A stretch of DNA of 64,000 nt from Teichococcus rhizosphaerae (GTDB lineage Bacteria; Pseudomonadota; Alphaproteobacteria; Acetobacterales; Acetobacteraceae), in contig NZ_PDNU01000003.1 in assembly GCF_002631185.1 (NCBI RefSeq), positions 186,001 through 250,000 of the forward strand, in the 5' to 3' direction. Under the pieces are notes generated by a model. The model did not search any database, was not told where the DNA came from, and was given only the letters and a program-made list of their open reading frames with translations. Below, one piece after another: positions 1-9,165 of this stretch. Position numbers and translations under genes: made by a program. Positions within the stretch are counted from its first letter, which is position 1, and every line of letters starts with the position of its first letter.

Positions 1-2156
1 TCCGCTCCTACATGCTGGTGCAGCCGGGCGACGCCTTCGATCCCGACCGGCTGGACCGCAGCCTGCGCACCCTCTTCGCCACCGGCCTGTTCCGCGACGT
101 GCAGATCGGCCGCCAGGGAGACCGGGTGGTGGTGCGGGTGCAGGAGAACCCGATCGTCAACCAGGTGGCCTTCGAGGGGAACAGCAAGCTCTCGGACGAC
201 ACGCTGCGCCCCGAGGTGCAGCTCCGCCCGCGCGCCGTGTTCACCCCCGCCGCCGCCCAGGCCGACCGCCAGCGCCTGCTGGAGCTCTATGCCCGCCGCG
301 GCCGCTTCGCCGCGCGCATCGAGCCCAAGGTGATCGAGCGCGACCAGAACCGGGTGGACCTCGTCTTTGAGATCACGGAAGGCGACGCGGCGCTGATCAG
401 CCGCATCAACTTCGTGGGCAACGAGAACTTCTCGGACAGCCGGCTGAAGGAGATCGTCTCCTCCCGCGAGGCGGCGTGGTACCGCCCCTTCAGCTCGTCC
501 GACACCTATGAGCCGGAGCGGCTGAACTTCGACCGCGAGCTGCTGCGCCGCTACTACCAGCGCCAGGGCTACGCCGATGTGAACGTCACCGGCGCCACGG
601 CCGAGCTGGCGCCGGACCGCAGCGGCTTCTTCGTCACCTACACGATCAACGAGGGCCCGCGCTACCGGGTCGGCAAGGTCGAGATCACCTCCGGCCTGCG
701 CAATGTCGGGCCCGAGCGCCTGCAGCGCGTGATGGAGATCTCCTCCGGCGACTGGTATGACGGCGACGCCGTCGAGCGCATGGTGCAGACCCTGACCGAC
801 GAGGCCAACCTCGCCGGCGCGCCCTTTGTCGAGGTGGAGCCGCGCATCACGCGCGACCGCGAGGGGCGGAAGGTCGATCTGGTCTTCGAGGTGAAGGAAG
901 GCCAGCGCGTCTACGTCAACCGCATCGACATCACCGGCAACACCCGCACCCAGGACCGCGTCATCCGCCGCGAGTTCCGCATCGCCGAGGGGGATGCGTT
1001 CAACGCCGCGCAGGTGCGCCGCTCGCGCCAGCGCATCCGCGACCTGGGCTATTTCCAGGACGTGCAGGTGAACCCGGTACCGGGCGCCACGCCGGACCAG
1101 GTCAACCTGAACACCAATGTCGTCGAGCGCGCCACGGGCGAGATCTCGATCGGCGGCGGCTATTCCACCGATGCGGGCGCGCTGGCCGATCTCGGCCTGC
1201 GCGAGCGCAACATCCTGGGCACCGGCGTCGATGCGCGGGTGAACACCACCCTGGCGCAGCGCCGCAGCCAGGTGGACCTGTCGGTCACCGACCCGTCCTT
1301 CCTCGATCGCAACCTGGCCGTGGGCATCGACCTGTTCTACGTGGTGCGCGACCTGACCGACTATTCGGGCTATGAGGAGCGCCGCGCCGGCTTCAGCCTG
1401 CGCGCCGGCTACGAGTTCAACGAGCGGCTGCGCCAGTCCTGGTCCTACACCCTGTCGCGCCGAAACGTGTTCAACGTGCTGGACGATGCCAGCATCTACA
1501 TCGAGGAGCAGAGCGGCGTCACCGTCCTGTCGCAGATCGGCCAGACGCTGACCTACGACACGCGCGACTCCCGCCTCGACCCCCGCGAGGGCTATGTGCT
1601 GCGCCTCGGCACCGACCTCGCCGGCCTCGGCGGCGACGTGAACTATCTCCGCACGCGCGTCGACGGCACCTACTACATCCCCTTCGAGCGGCTGCTCGGC
1701 GATCCGGACTATGTGCTCGCCCTGTCCGCGAGCGTCGGCCACATGTTCAGCTATGGCGGCAAGGAGAAGGACGAGCGGATCATCGACCGCTTCTTCCTCG
1801 GCGGCGAGAACCTGCGCGGCTTCGCCGTCGCCGGCGCCGGCCCGCGCGACCGGGACACCACCGACTCGCTGGGCGGCCGCACCATCTGGACGCAGACCAC
1901 CGAGATGCGCTTCCCGCTCCCGGTGCCGTCCGAGCTCGGCCTGCTCGGCCGCGCCTTCATCGATGTCGGCTCGCTCACCGGCATCGATTCCGCACCCAAC
2001 ATCGTCGACGACTCCGCCCCCCGCGTGGGCGCGGGCGTCGGCATCTCGTGGCGCAGCCCGTTCGGTCTGATCAACATCGACCTGGCGCAGGCCGTGGTGA
2101 AGAAGTCCTACGACGAGACGCAGGTCTTCCGCTTCGGCTTCGGCACGCGCTTCTGA
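1..2156 (+). CDS. bamA: BamA, outer-membrane protein assembly factor (5' end outside window)
   Basis: Central Omp85 component of the BAM complex, which inserts beta-barrel proteins into the outer membrane. The reading frame is already open at base 3, and the first visible residues are inside POTRA1 (...MLVQPGDAFDPDRL), so the true start and signal peptide lie upstream; the ATG at 12 is internal. About 717 residues are visible: POTRA repeats over roughly the first 350, then a C-terminal barrel. The barrel carries the loop-6 motif LRGF (bases 1812-1823) and ends in Phe (GFGTRF), as expected for a BAM-inserted barrel. It is followed 26 bp later by skp/ompH and the lpx genes, the usual alphaproteobacterial order. 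Identity is secure. Confidence 0.96.
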   Translation, partial: RSYMLVQPGDAFDPDRLDRSLRTLFATGLFRDVQIGRQGDRVVVRVQENPIVNQVAFEGNSKLSDDTLRPEVQLRPRAVFTPAAAQADRQRLLELYARRGRFAARIEPKVIERDQNRVDLVFEITEGDAALISRINFVGNENFSDSRLKEIVSSREAAWYRPFSSSDTYEPERLNFDRELLRRYYQRQGYADVNVTGATAELAPDRSGFFVTYTINEGPRYRVGKVEITSGLRNVGPERLQRVMEISSGDWYDGDAVERMVQTLTDEANLAGAPFVEVEPRITRDREGRKVDLVFEVKEGQRVYVNRIDITGNTRTQDRVIRREFRIAEGDAFNAAQVRRSRQRIRDLGYFQDVQVNPVPGATPDQVNLNTNVVERATGEISIGGGYSTDAGALADLGLRERNILGTGVDARVNTTLAQRRSQVDLSVTDPSFLDRNLAVGIDLFYVVRDLTDYSGYEERRAGFSLRAGYEFNERLRQSWSYTLSRRNVFNVLDDASIYIEEQSGVTVLSQIGQTLTYDTRDSRLDPREGYVLRLGTDLAGLGGDVNYLRTRVDGTYYIPFERLLGDPDYVLALSASVGHMFSYGGKEKDERIIDRFFLGGENLRGFAVAGAGPRDRDTTDSLGGRTIWTQTTEMRFPLPVPSELGLLGRAFIDVGSLTGIDSAPNIVDDSAPRVGAGVGISWRSPFGLINIDLAQAVVKKSYDETQVFRFGFGTRF

Positions 2157-2182
2157 GCCTAATTCGACGGAGTTTCCCGAAC

Positions 2183-2935
2183 ATGGCGCGACGCGTCTCC
2201 GCAGCGCTTGCGATGGCCCTGATGTCCTCCACCCTGCTTTCGGGCGGGGCGGCGGTGGCCCAGCAGCAGGAATGGTTCGTCCCCCCCGGCCAGGCGCAGC
2301 AGCAGCAGCCAGCGCAGCGCCCGGCCCAGGCGCCGCAGCGCCCCGCGCAGCGCGCCGTGCAGCCGAACCCCGCGCCGCTGCCGCCCGGCGAGGCGCCGCC
2401 CACCGCGGTCATCGGCATCGTTGACGTGCCCGAGGTGCAGCGCAACTCCACCGCCTTCAACAAGGTGCGCGAGGAGATCGAGAAGCGGCGCCAGAAGCTG
2501 AACGACGACCTGCAGCGCGAGCAGACCCGCTGGCGCGAGGAGCAGCAGCAGCTGGTCAACCAGCGCGGCAGCCTCTCGCCCGAGGAGCTGCGCAACAAGG
2601 AGCGCGACCTGCAGGAGCGGGTGACGGACAGCCAGCGCATCTTCCGCGACCGCAGCCGCAACATCGAGCAGGCGGCGCAGCAGGCGCTGCAGGAGATCGA
2701 GCAGGCGCTGGCGGTGGTGATCCGCCAGGTCTCCGCCAGCCGCAAGGTGAACATGGTGCTGCCGCGCGCCGTGGTCATCTACAACGAGCCGCCCTTCGAC
2801 CTGACGGGCGAGGTTTCCGCCCAGCTCAACAAGGTGCTGCGCTCGGTCAACCTGGCGGCCGACGAGGCGGCGCCGGCGGCCACGCCCGCGGCCGCCCGCC
2901 CGGCCCAGGGCCAGCAGGCGCCGCGGCGGAACTGA
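2183..2935 (+). CDS. skp: OmpH/Skp-family periplasmic chaperone
   Basis: Periplasmic holdase that escorts unfolded outer-membrane proteins to BamA. The 250-residue product starts with a clear signal peptide with likely cleavage after AVA (residue 26). A Gln/Pro/Ala-rich linker of about 50 residues follows, and then the long charged coiled-coil arms typical of OmpH from about residue 75 ([20 protein letters not shown]... to about 225). The tail is Ala/Pro-rich. The product is longer than E. coli Skp because of the linker and tail. The ATG at 2183 is chosen because it begins the signal peptide; the frame is open further upstream, inside bamA. It sits between bamA and lpxD, 5 bp before the latter, so it is probably co-transcribed. 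Confidence 0.9.
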   Translation: MARRVSAALAMALMSSTLLSGGAAVAQQQEWFVPPGQAQQQQPAQRPAQAPQRPAQRAVQPNPAPLPPGEAPPTAVIGIVDVPEVQRNSTAFNKVREEIEKRRQKLNDDLQREQTRWREEQQQLVNQRGSLSPEELRNKERDLQERVTDSQRIFRDRSRNIEQAAQQALQEIEQALAVVIRQVSASRKVNMVLPRAVVIYNEPPFDLTGEVSAQLNKVLRSVNLAADEAAPAATPAAARPAQGQQAPRRN

Positions 2936-2940
2936 GCGGG

Positions 2941-4044
2941 ATGGCGGCGGACCCGCGCTTCCACGCGGGCACCGGACCGCACCGCCTGGACCGCATCGCC
3001 GCGGCGGCCGGGCTGCCGGAAGGCAGCCTCGCCGCCGATGGCGCGCGTCTTTTCGAGGATGTGGCGCCGCTGCACGAGGCAGGGCCGGCGCAGATCGCCT
3101 TCCTGGACGGGCGCCGCCACCTCGCCGCGCTGCGGGAAAGCCAGGCGGGGGCGGTGATCCTGCCGCCCGCCCTGGCTGGGGCCGTGCCGGAAGGCTGCGT
3201 GGCGCTGCCCGTGGCCTCGCCGCACCTCGCCTTCGCGCGGGTGGCGGCGCTGTTCCACCCGGCCCCCGCGCCGGCCGCCGGCATCCACCCCACCGCCAGC
3301 GTGGCGCCCGATGCGGTGCTGGGGGAGGGCAGCGAGGTCGGGCCCTTCGCCGTCATCGGCGCGGGTGCGGTGCTGGGGGCGCGCGCCTATGTCGGGCCGC
3401 ACGCCGTCATCGGCCCCGGCTGCGTCTTCGGCGACGACGCCCGCATCCACGCCCATGCCAGCGCCATCTGCTGCGTCGCCGGCCACCGCGTCACGCTGCA
3501 CCATGGCGCGCGGGTGGGGCAGGAGGGCTTCGGCTTCACCCCCACGCCGGAGGGCCGCTACCTCACCATCCCGCAGCTCGGCCGCGTGCTGCTGGGCGAC
3601 GAGGTGGAGATCGGCGCCAATGCCTGCGTCGATCGCGGCGCGCTGGGCGACACGGTGCTCGGCCCGGGCACGCGGCTCGACAACCAGGTGCAGATCGGCC
3701 ACAACGTGACCACCGGCCGTGGCTGCGTCATCGTCGCGCAGGTCGGCATCTCCGGCTCCACCCGGCTCGGCGATTATGTCACCATCGCCGGCCAGGCGGG
3801 GCTGACGGGGCACCTGAACATCGGCAGCAAGGCGCGGATCGGCGCGCAGGCCGGGGTGCAGAGCGACGTGCCGCCCGGCCAGGATGTGACCGGCTCTCCC
3901 GCCATGCCGGTGAAGGACGCCTTGCGGGCCGCGCTCTTCCTGCGGAAATTGGGTGCCCGGAAGGGCGCCGCCGGTCCTGCCGGCGCAGGGGACTTGGCAG
4001 AACAGAAGGGGCCGCCGGCAGGGCGGCCAGGACATACGGACTGA
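2941..4044 (+). CDS. lpxD: LpxD, UDP-3-O-(3-hydroxyacyl)glucosamine N-acyltransferase
   Basis: Third enzyme of lipid A synthesis; it transfers a 3-hydroxyacyl chain from ACP to the 2-amino group of UDP-3-O-acylglucosamine. The 367-residue product has the N-terminal uridine-binding domain (about residues 10-105), then left-handed beta-helix hexapeptide repeats (about 113-320), including [20 protein letters not shown]. The presumed catalytic His is about residue 254 in [11 protein letters not shown]. The C-terminal tail of about 30 residues is Gly/Ala/Pro-rich and looks like a lineage-specific extension. It is packed between skp and fabZ with 5-bp gaps on both sides, consistent with one operon. 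Confidence 0.95.
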   Translation: MAADPRFHAGTGPHRLDRIAAAAGLPEGSLAADGARLFEDVAPLHEAGPAQIAFLDGRRHLAALRESQAGAVILPPALAGAVPEGCVALPVASPHLAFARVAALFHPAPAPAAGIHPTASVAPDAVLGEGSEVGPFAVIGAGAVLGARAYVGPHAVIGPGCVFGDDARIHAHASAICCVAGHRVTLHHGARVGQEGFGFTPTPEGRYLTIPQLGRVLLGDEVEIGANACVDRGALGDTVLGPGTRLDNQVQIGHNVTTGRGCVIVAQVGISGSTRLGDYVTIAGQAGLTGHLNIGSKARIGAQAGVQSDVPPGQDVTGSPAMPVKDALRAALFLRKLGARKGAAGPAGAGDLAEQKGPPAGRPGHTD

Positions 4045-4049
4045 TCGGC

Positions 4050-4541
4050 ATGGACCAGCAAGAACAGCCGGCCTCGGACGAGGCGGCGCAGAAGCAGAAC
4101 CTGGAGACCTGCGACATCGCGCGCATCATGCGCGCCATTCCGCACCGGTACCCTTTCTTGCTGATCGACCGCATGGTGGAGATGAAGCTCGGCGAGAGCG
4201 CCATCGGCATCAAGAACGTCACCATCAACGAGCCGTTCTTCCAGGGCCATTTCCCGAGCCATCCGGTGATGCCGGGCGTGCTGATCATCGAGGCGATGGC
4301 GCAGTCCGCGGCGGTGCTGGTGGTCGAGACGCTGGGCCCGAGCGCCCATGGCAAGATCGTCTACTTCATGAGCATCGAGAACGCCAAGTTCCGCCGCCCC
4401 GTCGTGCCGGGCGACCAGCTGCGGATTCACATCAACAAGGACCGTCAGCGCGGCAGTGTCTGGAAGTTCAACGCCGTGGCGCGCGTCGATGGCGCGGCCG
4501 TGGCGGAAGCCAGCTACGCCGCGATGATCATGGACCGCTGA
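4050..4541 (+). CDS. fabZ: FabZ, 3-hydroxyacyl-ACP dehydratase
   Basis: Dehydrates 3-hydroxyacyl-ACP to trans-2-enoyl-ACP in fatty acid elongation, and so competes with LpxA/LpxD for hydroxyacyl-ACP. The 163-residue hot-dog protein has the signature [10 protein letters not shown] (about 32-41), the catalytic His67 in FFQGHFP and the catalytic Glu81 in LIIEAMAQ. The N-terminal tail of about 20 polar residues is slightly longer than in E. coli. It lies between lpxD and lpxA with gaps of 5 and 4 bp, the classical lpxD-fabZ-lpxA arrangement that balances phospholipid and lipid A synthesis. Confidence 0.96.
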   Translation: MDQQEQPASDEAAQKQNLETCDIARIMRAIPHRYPFLLIDRMVEMKLGESAIGIKNVTINEPFFQGHFPSHPVMPGVLIIEAMAQSAAVLVVETLGPSAHGKIVYFMSIENAKFRRPVVPGDQLRIHINKDRQRGSVWKFNAVARVDGAAVAEASYAAMIMDR

Positions 4542-4545
4542 GCGG

Positions 4546-5427
4546 ATGCTCGAACGCGTGACGCAGACAGACAACACCGCCGACGGCCGCATCCACCCCA
4601 CCGCCGAGATCCACCCGACCGCCATCGTCGCGCCGGGCGCGCGCATCGGCGCCGGCTGCCGCATCGGGCCCTGGTGCACCGTGGGCGCGGACGCCGTGCT
4701 GGCCGAGGGCGTGGTGCTCGCCTCCCACGTCATCGTCGAGGGCCATGCCGAGATCGGCGAGAAGGTGCAGGTCAGCCCCTTCGCCACCATCGGCCTCGCG
4801 CCGCAGGACCTGAAGTACAAGGGCGAGCCGACCCGCGTCGTCATCGGCGCCCGCACCCTGATCCGCGAGCACGCCACGGTGCACCGGGGCAGCATCGGCG
4901 GCCACGGCATCACCAGCGTGGGCGCGGACTGCCTGCTGATGGTCAACGCCCATGTCGGGCATGACTGCACGCTCGACCACCACGTCATCCTGGCCAACAA
5001 CGTGATGCTGGGCGGCCATGTCGAGATCGCCGACACGGTGTTCGTCGGCGGCGGCGCCGCCATTCACCAGTTCGTCCGCATCGGGCGGCAGGTGGTGGTG
5101 GGCGGCATGAGCGGCGTCGAGGCCGACATCATCCCCTTCGGCGCCGTCATGGGCAACCGCGCGCGGCTGACCGGGCTGAACCTGATCGGGCTGAAGCGGC
5201 GTGGCTTCCCGCGCAGCCAGATCCACACGCTGCGCGCCGCCTATCGCAGCCTGTTCCGCACCGCCGGCGTGTTCCAGGACCGCGTGTCCGTCACCGAGGC
5301 GAGCTTCGGCGAAGACCCGGTGGTGCGCGAGATCCTGGCCTTCATCCGCGCCGACAGCCGCCGTGGCCTTTGCCGCGCCGGCCGCGAGCTGCTGGACGAG
5401 GAGGATGGCGCGGAGGCCGCGGCGTGA
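4546..5427 (+). CDS. lpxA: LpxA, UDP-N-acetylglucosamine acyltransferase
   Basis: First step of lipid A synthesis: transfer of a 3-hydroxyacyl chain to the 3-OH of UDP-GlcNAc. The 293-residue product has hexapeptide repeats from about residue 15 to 200, the catalytic His139 in NAHVGHDCTLDHH, and a C-terminal helical domain from about 205. The ATG at 4546 follows the fabZ stop by 4 bp. A GTG at 4558 is an alternative that would remove four residues and cannot be excluded. The product is about 30 residues longer than E. coli LpxA, mainly at the two termini. Confidence 0.95.
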   Translation: MLERVTQTDNTADGRIHPTAEIHPTAIVAPGARIGAGCRIGPWCTVGADAVLAEGVVLASHVIVEGHAEIGEKVQVSPFATIGLAPQDLKYKGEPTRVVIGARTLIREHATVHRGSIGGHGITSVGADCLLMVNAHVGHDCTLDHHVILANNVMLGGHVEIADTVFVGGGAAIHQFVRIGRQVVVGGMSGVEADIIPFGAVMGNRARLTGLNLIGLKRRGFPRSQIHTLRAAYRSLFRTAGVFQDRVSVTEASFGEDPVVREILAFIRADSRRGLCRAGRELLDEEDGAEAAA

Positions 5428-5448
5428 CGGCTGCCGGGCGCTGAGCCG

Positions 5449-6357
5449 ATGCCGAGGACGGGCGGGCTGCTGGACGGGATACGGATGCCGGAGGCGGGCC
5501 CGAGCGGCAAGGGGCCGCTGGGGATGATCGTGGGGGGCGGGCTGCTGCCGCAGCGCGCCGCCGCCGCCGCCGCCGCCGCCGGGCGGGTGCCGCATGTGGT
5601 GGTGCTGGAGGGCTTCGGCGACCCGCGCGACTACGCCGCCTATCCGCACATCGTCTGCCGCCTCGGGGCCGCCGGCCGCATGCTGGAATGGCTGCGCGCC
5701 GCCGGGGCGCGCGACCTGGTGCTGGCCGGCCGCGTTTCCCGCCCCAGCTTCTTCGCCCTGCGCCCGGATGCGGGCGCGGCGCGGCTGCTGCCGCGCATCG
5801 GCATGAAGGCCTTCGGCGGCGACGACTCGCTGCTCTCCGCCGTGGTGCGGGTCCTGCTCGAGGAGGGCTTCTACCCGATGGAGGCCTATGCCGTTCTGGA
5901 GGATCTCCTGGTGCGCGAGCCCGCAGCCCTGACCAGCCATCTCCCCGATGAGGATGCGCGGCGCGACATCCGCCGCGGCCTCGCCGTGCTGCGCGCGATG
6001 GGCGGGGCCGATGTGGGGCAGGGGGCGGTGGTGCAGCAGGGGCTGGTGCTGGCCGTGGAGGCGATCGAGGGCACCGATGCCATGCTGGCCCGCGCCGGCG
6101 CGCTGCGGCGCGAGGGGCCGGGCGGCGTGCTGGTCAAGATCCTGAAGCCGGGCCAGGACCGGCGGGTGGACCTGCCCACCATCGGGCCGGACACGGTGGC
6201 CAACGCCGCCGCGGCGGGGCTGCGCGGTATTGCCATCGAGGCGAACGGCACCATCATCGTCGATCGTGCGGCGACGGCCGCGGCGGCCGAGGCCGCGGGC
6301 CTGTTCCTGCTCGCCATCGACCCGTCCCACGAGGCCTGGTCCGAAACCATTTCCTGA
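5449..6357 (+). CDS. lpxI: LpxI, UDP-2,3-diacylglucosamine pyrophosphatase (DUF1009)
   Basis: Hydrolyses UDP-2,3-diacylglucosamine to lipid X and UMP. This is the alphaproteobacterial functional replacement for LpxH. The 302-residue protein has the N-terminal domain starting [13 protein letters not shown], and the C-terminal DUF1009 domain with the conserved [11 protein letters not shown] segment, whose Asp210 is the likely catalytic acid. In-frame ATGs at codons 13 and 26 are plausible alternative starts, because the first 20 residues are not well conserved in the family as I know it. A run of eight in-frame GCC codons (5557-5580) gives a polyalanine stretch. It is 21 bp after lpxA. lpxB, which often follows, is not here. 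Confidence 0.93.
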   Translation: MPRTGGLLDGIRMPEAGPSGKGPLGMIVGGGLLPQRAAAAAAAAGRVPHVVVLEGFGDPRDYAAYPHIVCRLGAAGRMLEWLRAAGARDLVLAGRVSRPSFFALRPDAGAARLLPRIGMKAFGGDDSLLSAVVRVLLEEGFYPMEAYAVLEDLLVREPAALTSHLPDEDARRDIRRGLAVLRAMGGADVGQGAVVQQGLVLAVEAIEGTDAMLARAGALRREGPGGVLVKILKPGQDRRVDLPTIGPDTVANAAAAGLRGIAIEANGTIIVDRAATAAAAEAAGLFLLAIDPSHEAWSETIS

Positions 6358-6370
6358 CAGGGAAACACCC

Positions 6371-6784
6371 ATGAGCAGCTTCCTGCACACCATGATCCGC
6401 GTCGGCGACCTGGAGCGGAGCGTGGATTTCTACACCCGCCTGCTCGGCATGAAGGAGCTGCGCCGCAACGACGTGCCGGACGGCAAGTACACGCTGGTCT
6501 TTGTGGGCTACGCGCCGGAAAGCAGCGGCGCGGGCGTGATCGAGCTGACCTACAACTACGGCGTCGAGAAGTACGAGCTGGGCAACGCCTTCGGCCACCT
6601 CGCCATCGGCGTGCCGGATGTCTACGCCACCTGCGAGAGGCTGCGCGCCGAGGGTGCCAGGATCACCCGCGAGCCGGGGCCGGTGAAGTTCGGCACCACC
6701 GTCATCGCCTTCGTCGAGGACCCGGACGGCTACAAGATCGAGCTGATCGAGCGCAAGTCGGCCGAAGCCGGCACGCGGGGCTGA
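6371..6784 (+). CDS. gloA: Lactoylglutathione lyase (glyoxalase I)
   Basis: Glyoxalase I converts the methylglyoxal-glutathione hemithioacetal to S-lactoylglutathione. The 137-residue VOC-fold protein carries the four metal ligands expected for the E. coli-type (Ni/Co) enzyme: His6 (FLHTMIRV), Glu58 (VIELTYNYG), His76 (FGHLAIGV) and Glu124 (YKIELIE). The start at 6371 gives the canonical N-terminus. It is the last gene of the bamA-lpx run, 13 bp after lpxI, and a strong hairpin follows. gshB, which makes the cofactor glutathione, lies about 15 kb away. Confidence 0.93.
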   Translation: MSSFLHTMIRVGDLERSVDFYTRLLGMKELRRNDVPDGKYTLVFVGYAPESSGAGVIELTYNYGVEKYELGNAFGHLAIGVPDVYATCERLRAEGARITREPGPVKFGTTVIAFVEDPDGYKIELIERKSAEAGTRG

Positions 6785-6796
6785 TGCGGTCGGCCC

Positions 6797-6823
6797 AGGC
6801 CCGGGGGCAGCGTCCCCGGGCCT
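6797..6823. terminator. Hairpin between convergent gloA and thioesterase genes
   Basis: Perfect 10-bp inverted repeat AGGCCCGGGG / CCCCGGGCCT around a 7-base loop, directly after the gloA stop. There is no T-run, but the symmetric position between two gene ends suggests a bidirectional or stabilising terminator. Confidence 0.55.
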
Positions 6824-6865
6824 TCGGGCCATTCCCGCCCGGGTGCCGCCGCCAGGCTGGGCGTG

Positions 6866-7324
6866 TCAGCCCGCCTCCGCTTCCGGCACGAGCAGGGCGG
6901 CCAGGGCGTCGCGCAGCGCCTGGGGCACGGGCACGGTCTGGCGCTGGGTCGCCGCGTCCACCTGCACATGCACGAAATGGCCCTCGGCGCAGGCCAGTTC
7001 CTCCCCGGCGCGGAACAGGCCGATCTCGTAGCGCACCGAGCTGCGCCCGATCCGGGCCACGCGGAGCCCGCCCGCCAGCACGTCCGGGAAGTAGGCCGGG
7101 CTGTGGAAGCGGCACATGGTCTCCACCACCACGGCCAGGCTGGAGCCGGGATCGGCCGGGGCGGGCTGCAGGCCGCGCCCCGCCAGGAACAGCGCCACCA
7201 GCGTGTCGAAGTAGAAGTAGTAGGCGGCGTTGTTGATGTGGCCGTAGCTGTCCTGGTCGCCCCAGCGGGTGGGGATGTCCTGGAAGTGCCGGTAATCGGC
7301 GCGGCGGGGAATGCTCTTGCTCAT
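6866..7324 (-). CDS. Acyl-CoA thioesterase, 4-hydroxybenzoyl-CoA thioesterase (hot-dog) family
   Basis: Predicted to hydrolyse an acyl-CoA thioester; the physiological substrate cannot be read from the sequence. The 152-residue product has the hot-dog signature TRWGDQDSYGHINNAAYYFYFDT near residues 19-41, with the D-x-x-G-H-x-N-N pattern of the YbgC/FadM group, followed by the usual strand pattern (VVVETMCRFHSPAYFPD...). The start at 7324 (MSKSIPRRADY) gives a normal length; the open frame upstream runs antisense to minC and is not used. It stands alone, convergent to gloA and divergent from minC. Confidence 0.85.
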   Translation of the reverse strand: MSKSIPRRADYRHFQDIPTRWGDQDSYGHINNAAYYFYFDTLVALFLAGRGLQPAPADPGSSLAVVVETMCRFHSPAYFPDVLAGGLRVARIGRSSVRYEIGLFRAGEELACAEGHFVHVQVDAATQRQTVPVPQALRDALAALLVPEAEAG

Positions 7325-7435
7325 GCGCGGTGCGCGGTCCTTTGCGGGCAGGCTGTGGCGCGGCGCCCACGCCGGGCGGCAAAAAACGACCGCGCCGGGC
7401 GGGGTTTGCGCGGCCTGGGCTTCGCCCTGGCGCGC

Positions 7436-7460
7436 GGGCCTTGTATAAAAGAAGAATTCC
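7436..7460. promoter_or_regulatory. AT-rich patch, likely promoter region for minC and/or the thioesterase gene
   Basis: The 235-bp divergent gap between the thioesterase and minC holds one conspicuously AT-rich patch (around TTGTATAAAAGAAGAATTC at 7441-7459) in otherwise GC-rich DNA. TATAAA is a plausible -10 element, but no convincing -35 was assigned. Apart from this patch I see no other feature in the gap. Confidence 0.3.
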
Positions 7461-7559
7461 TGGCGAACAGGGCGCTGGCTGATGGCATCATGCCGCGGCC
7501 GGTCCGCCCGGACTGCCGGATTTCCGCAACCCGACCAGCCAGGATCGTTTCCGCGCACG

Positions 7560-8312
7560 ATGTCAGCTCCCGCCGCCAATCCCCGCCTTGAGCCATTCCG
7601 GCTGCGCGGCGCGAACTTCAACCTCCTGGTGCTCCGGCTGCTCGATCCGCGGCCCGAGGTGATCGTGCCCGCCCTTGGCGACCAGTTCCGCCGCGCCCCT
7701 GGCTTCCTGCGCTTCGCGCCGCTGGTGATCGGGCTGGACGATTTGGCGGTGGCGCCGCACGAGGTCGATTTCCCGACCCTCGCGGCCGAGCTGCGCCGCA
7801 TCGAGATCATGCCCATCGGCACGGTGGGCGGCACGCCGGAGATGAAGGCCGCGGCGCAGGGCGCGGGCCTCCCCCCGCTGCGCGCGGCCGGTGCCCAGGA
7901 GGAGGTGGCGGTGCCGCCGCCCCAGCCCGCCCCGGCCAGCAGCGAGCCGCCGCCGGCGCCGCCCCTGCCGCCCGGCTCCATGCGCCCGACCATGATCGTC
8001 GACCACGCGGTGCGGGCCGGCCAGCGCATCTGGGCCCAGGGTGCCGACCTTATCATCAACGGCACCGTCAATCCGGGCGGCGAGGTGATTGCGGACGGCA
8101 ACCTGCACGTCTATGGCGCCCTGCGGGGGCGGGCCATCGCCGGCGGGGCCGACAACATGGAAGCGCGCGTTTTCGCGATGAATTTCGATCCGGAACTGGT
8201 TTCCATCGCCGGCTACTATGCCGTGCGGGAAGGGCTGACGGATGCGCCGATCGGCAAGCCGGCGCAGGTGCGGCTGATCGGCGAGAACATGCGGTTCGAC
8301 CGGCTGGGCTGA
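7560..8312 (+). CDS. minC: MinC, septum-site inhibitor
   Basis: Inhibits FtsZ polymerisation away from midcell in partnership with MinD. The 250-residue product has an N-terminal MinC_N-like domain (about residues 10-105, starting FRLRGANFNLLVLRL), a Pro/Ala-rich linker (about 105-145) and a C-terminal right-handed beta-helix domain with the conserved run RAGQRIWAQGADLIINGTV and GNLHVYGALRGRA. The ATG at 7560 starts the conserved N-domain; the frame is open further upstream without similarity. It is first in minCDE, 34 bp before minD. Confidence 0.93.
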   Translation: MSAPAANPRLEPFRLRGANFNLLVLRLLDPRPEVIVPALGDQFRRAPGFLRFAPLVIGLDDLAVAPHEVDFPTLAAELRRIEIMPIGTVGGTPEMKAAAQGAGLPPLRAAGAQEEVAVPPPQPAPASSEPPPAPPLPPGSMRPTMIVDHAVRAGQRIWAQGADLIINGTVNPGGEVIADGNLHVYGALRGRAIAGGADNMEARVFAMNFDPELVSIAGYYAVREGLTDAPIGKPAQVRLIGENMRFDRLG

Positions 8313-8346
8313 GCCCGCTCCCCACCCGGCAGAGAGGAGAGTTTCA

Positions 8347-9165
8347 ATGGCGCAAGTGATCGTGGTGACGTCGGGCAAGGGGGGGGTCGGCAAGACCACA
8401 AGCTCCGCCGCCTTCGCCACCGGTCTCGCCCAGAGCGGCAAGAAGACGGTGGTGATCGACTTCGATGTCGGCCTGCGCAACCTCGACCTGATCATGGGCG
8501 TCGAGCGCCGCGTGGTGTTCGACATCGTGAACGTCATCAGCGGCGAGGCGCGGCTGAACCAGGCGCTGATCCGCGACAAGCGCGTGGACACCCTCTCCAT
8601 CCTTCCCGCCAGCCAGACGCGGGACAAGGACGCCCTCACCAAGGAGGGCGTGGCCCAGATCATCGACGAGCTGAGCCAGGAATTCGACTACATCGTCTGC
8701 GACAGCCCCGCGGGCATCGAGAAGGGCGCGCTGCTGGCCCTCTACTTCGCCGACCAGGCGATCGTCGTCACCAACCCGGAAGTCTCCTCCGTCCGGGACA
8801 GTGACCGCATCCTGGGCGTGCTGCAGTCCAAGTCCCGCCGCGCCGAGGAAAAGAAGGACCCGGTGAAGGAGCACCTTCTCGTCACCCGCTACGCGCCGGA
8901 GCGGGTGGAGAAGGGCGAGATGCTCAAGCTCGAGGACATCCGCGAGATCCTGGCCATCCCGCTGCTGGGCGTGATCCCGGAAAGCGAGAGCGTGCTGAAG
9001 GCCTCCAACACCGGCAGCCCGGTGATCCTGGACGATGTGTCCAACGCCGGGCAGGCCTACAAGGACGCGGTGGCCCGCTTCCTGGGCGAGGACCGGCCGC
9101 ACCGCTTCATCGAGCCGGAGAAGAGGGGCTTCCTGTCGCGCCTGTTCGGGGGGAGGGCCGCATGA
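8347..9165 (+). CDS. minD: MinD, septum-site ATPase
   Basis: Membrane-cycling ParA/MinD ATPase that recruits MinC and is displaced by MinE. The 272-residue product has the deviant Walker A motif SGKGGVGKTT at residues 9-18 (signature Lys11), the switch region DSPAGIEKGAL around 119-129, and a C-terminal amphipathic membrane-targeting helix (KRGFLSRLFGG). A good purine-rich ribosome site (GAGAGGAGAG) precedes the ATG. The stop overlaps the minE start (ATGA), indicating translational coupling. Confidence 0.97.
   Translation: MAQVIVVTSGKGGVGKTTSSAAFATGLAQSGKKTVVIDFDVGLRNLDLIMGVERRVVFDIVNVISGEARLNQALIRDKRVDTLSILPASQTRDKDALTKEGVAQIIDELSQEFDYIVCDSPAGIEKGALLALYFADQAIVVTNPEVSSVRDSDRILGVLQSKSRRAEEKKDPVKEHLLVTRYAPERVEKGEMLKLEDIREILAIPLLGVIPESESVLKASNTGSPVILDDVSNAGQAYKDAVARFLGEDRPHRFIEPEKRGFLSRLFGGRAA

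Noticed and set aside
7325-8101. N-terminal extension of the thioesterase into the minC region
   Set aside because: It runs antisense to minC, and the conserved hot-dog domain begins at the ATG at 7324.
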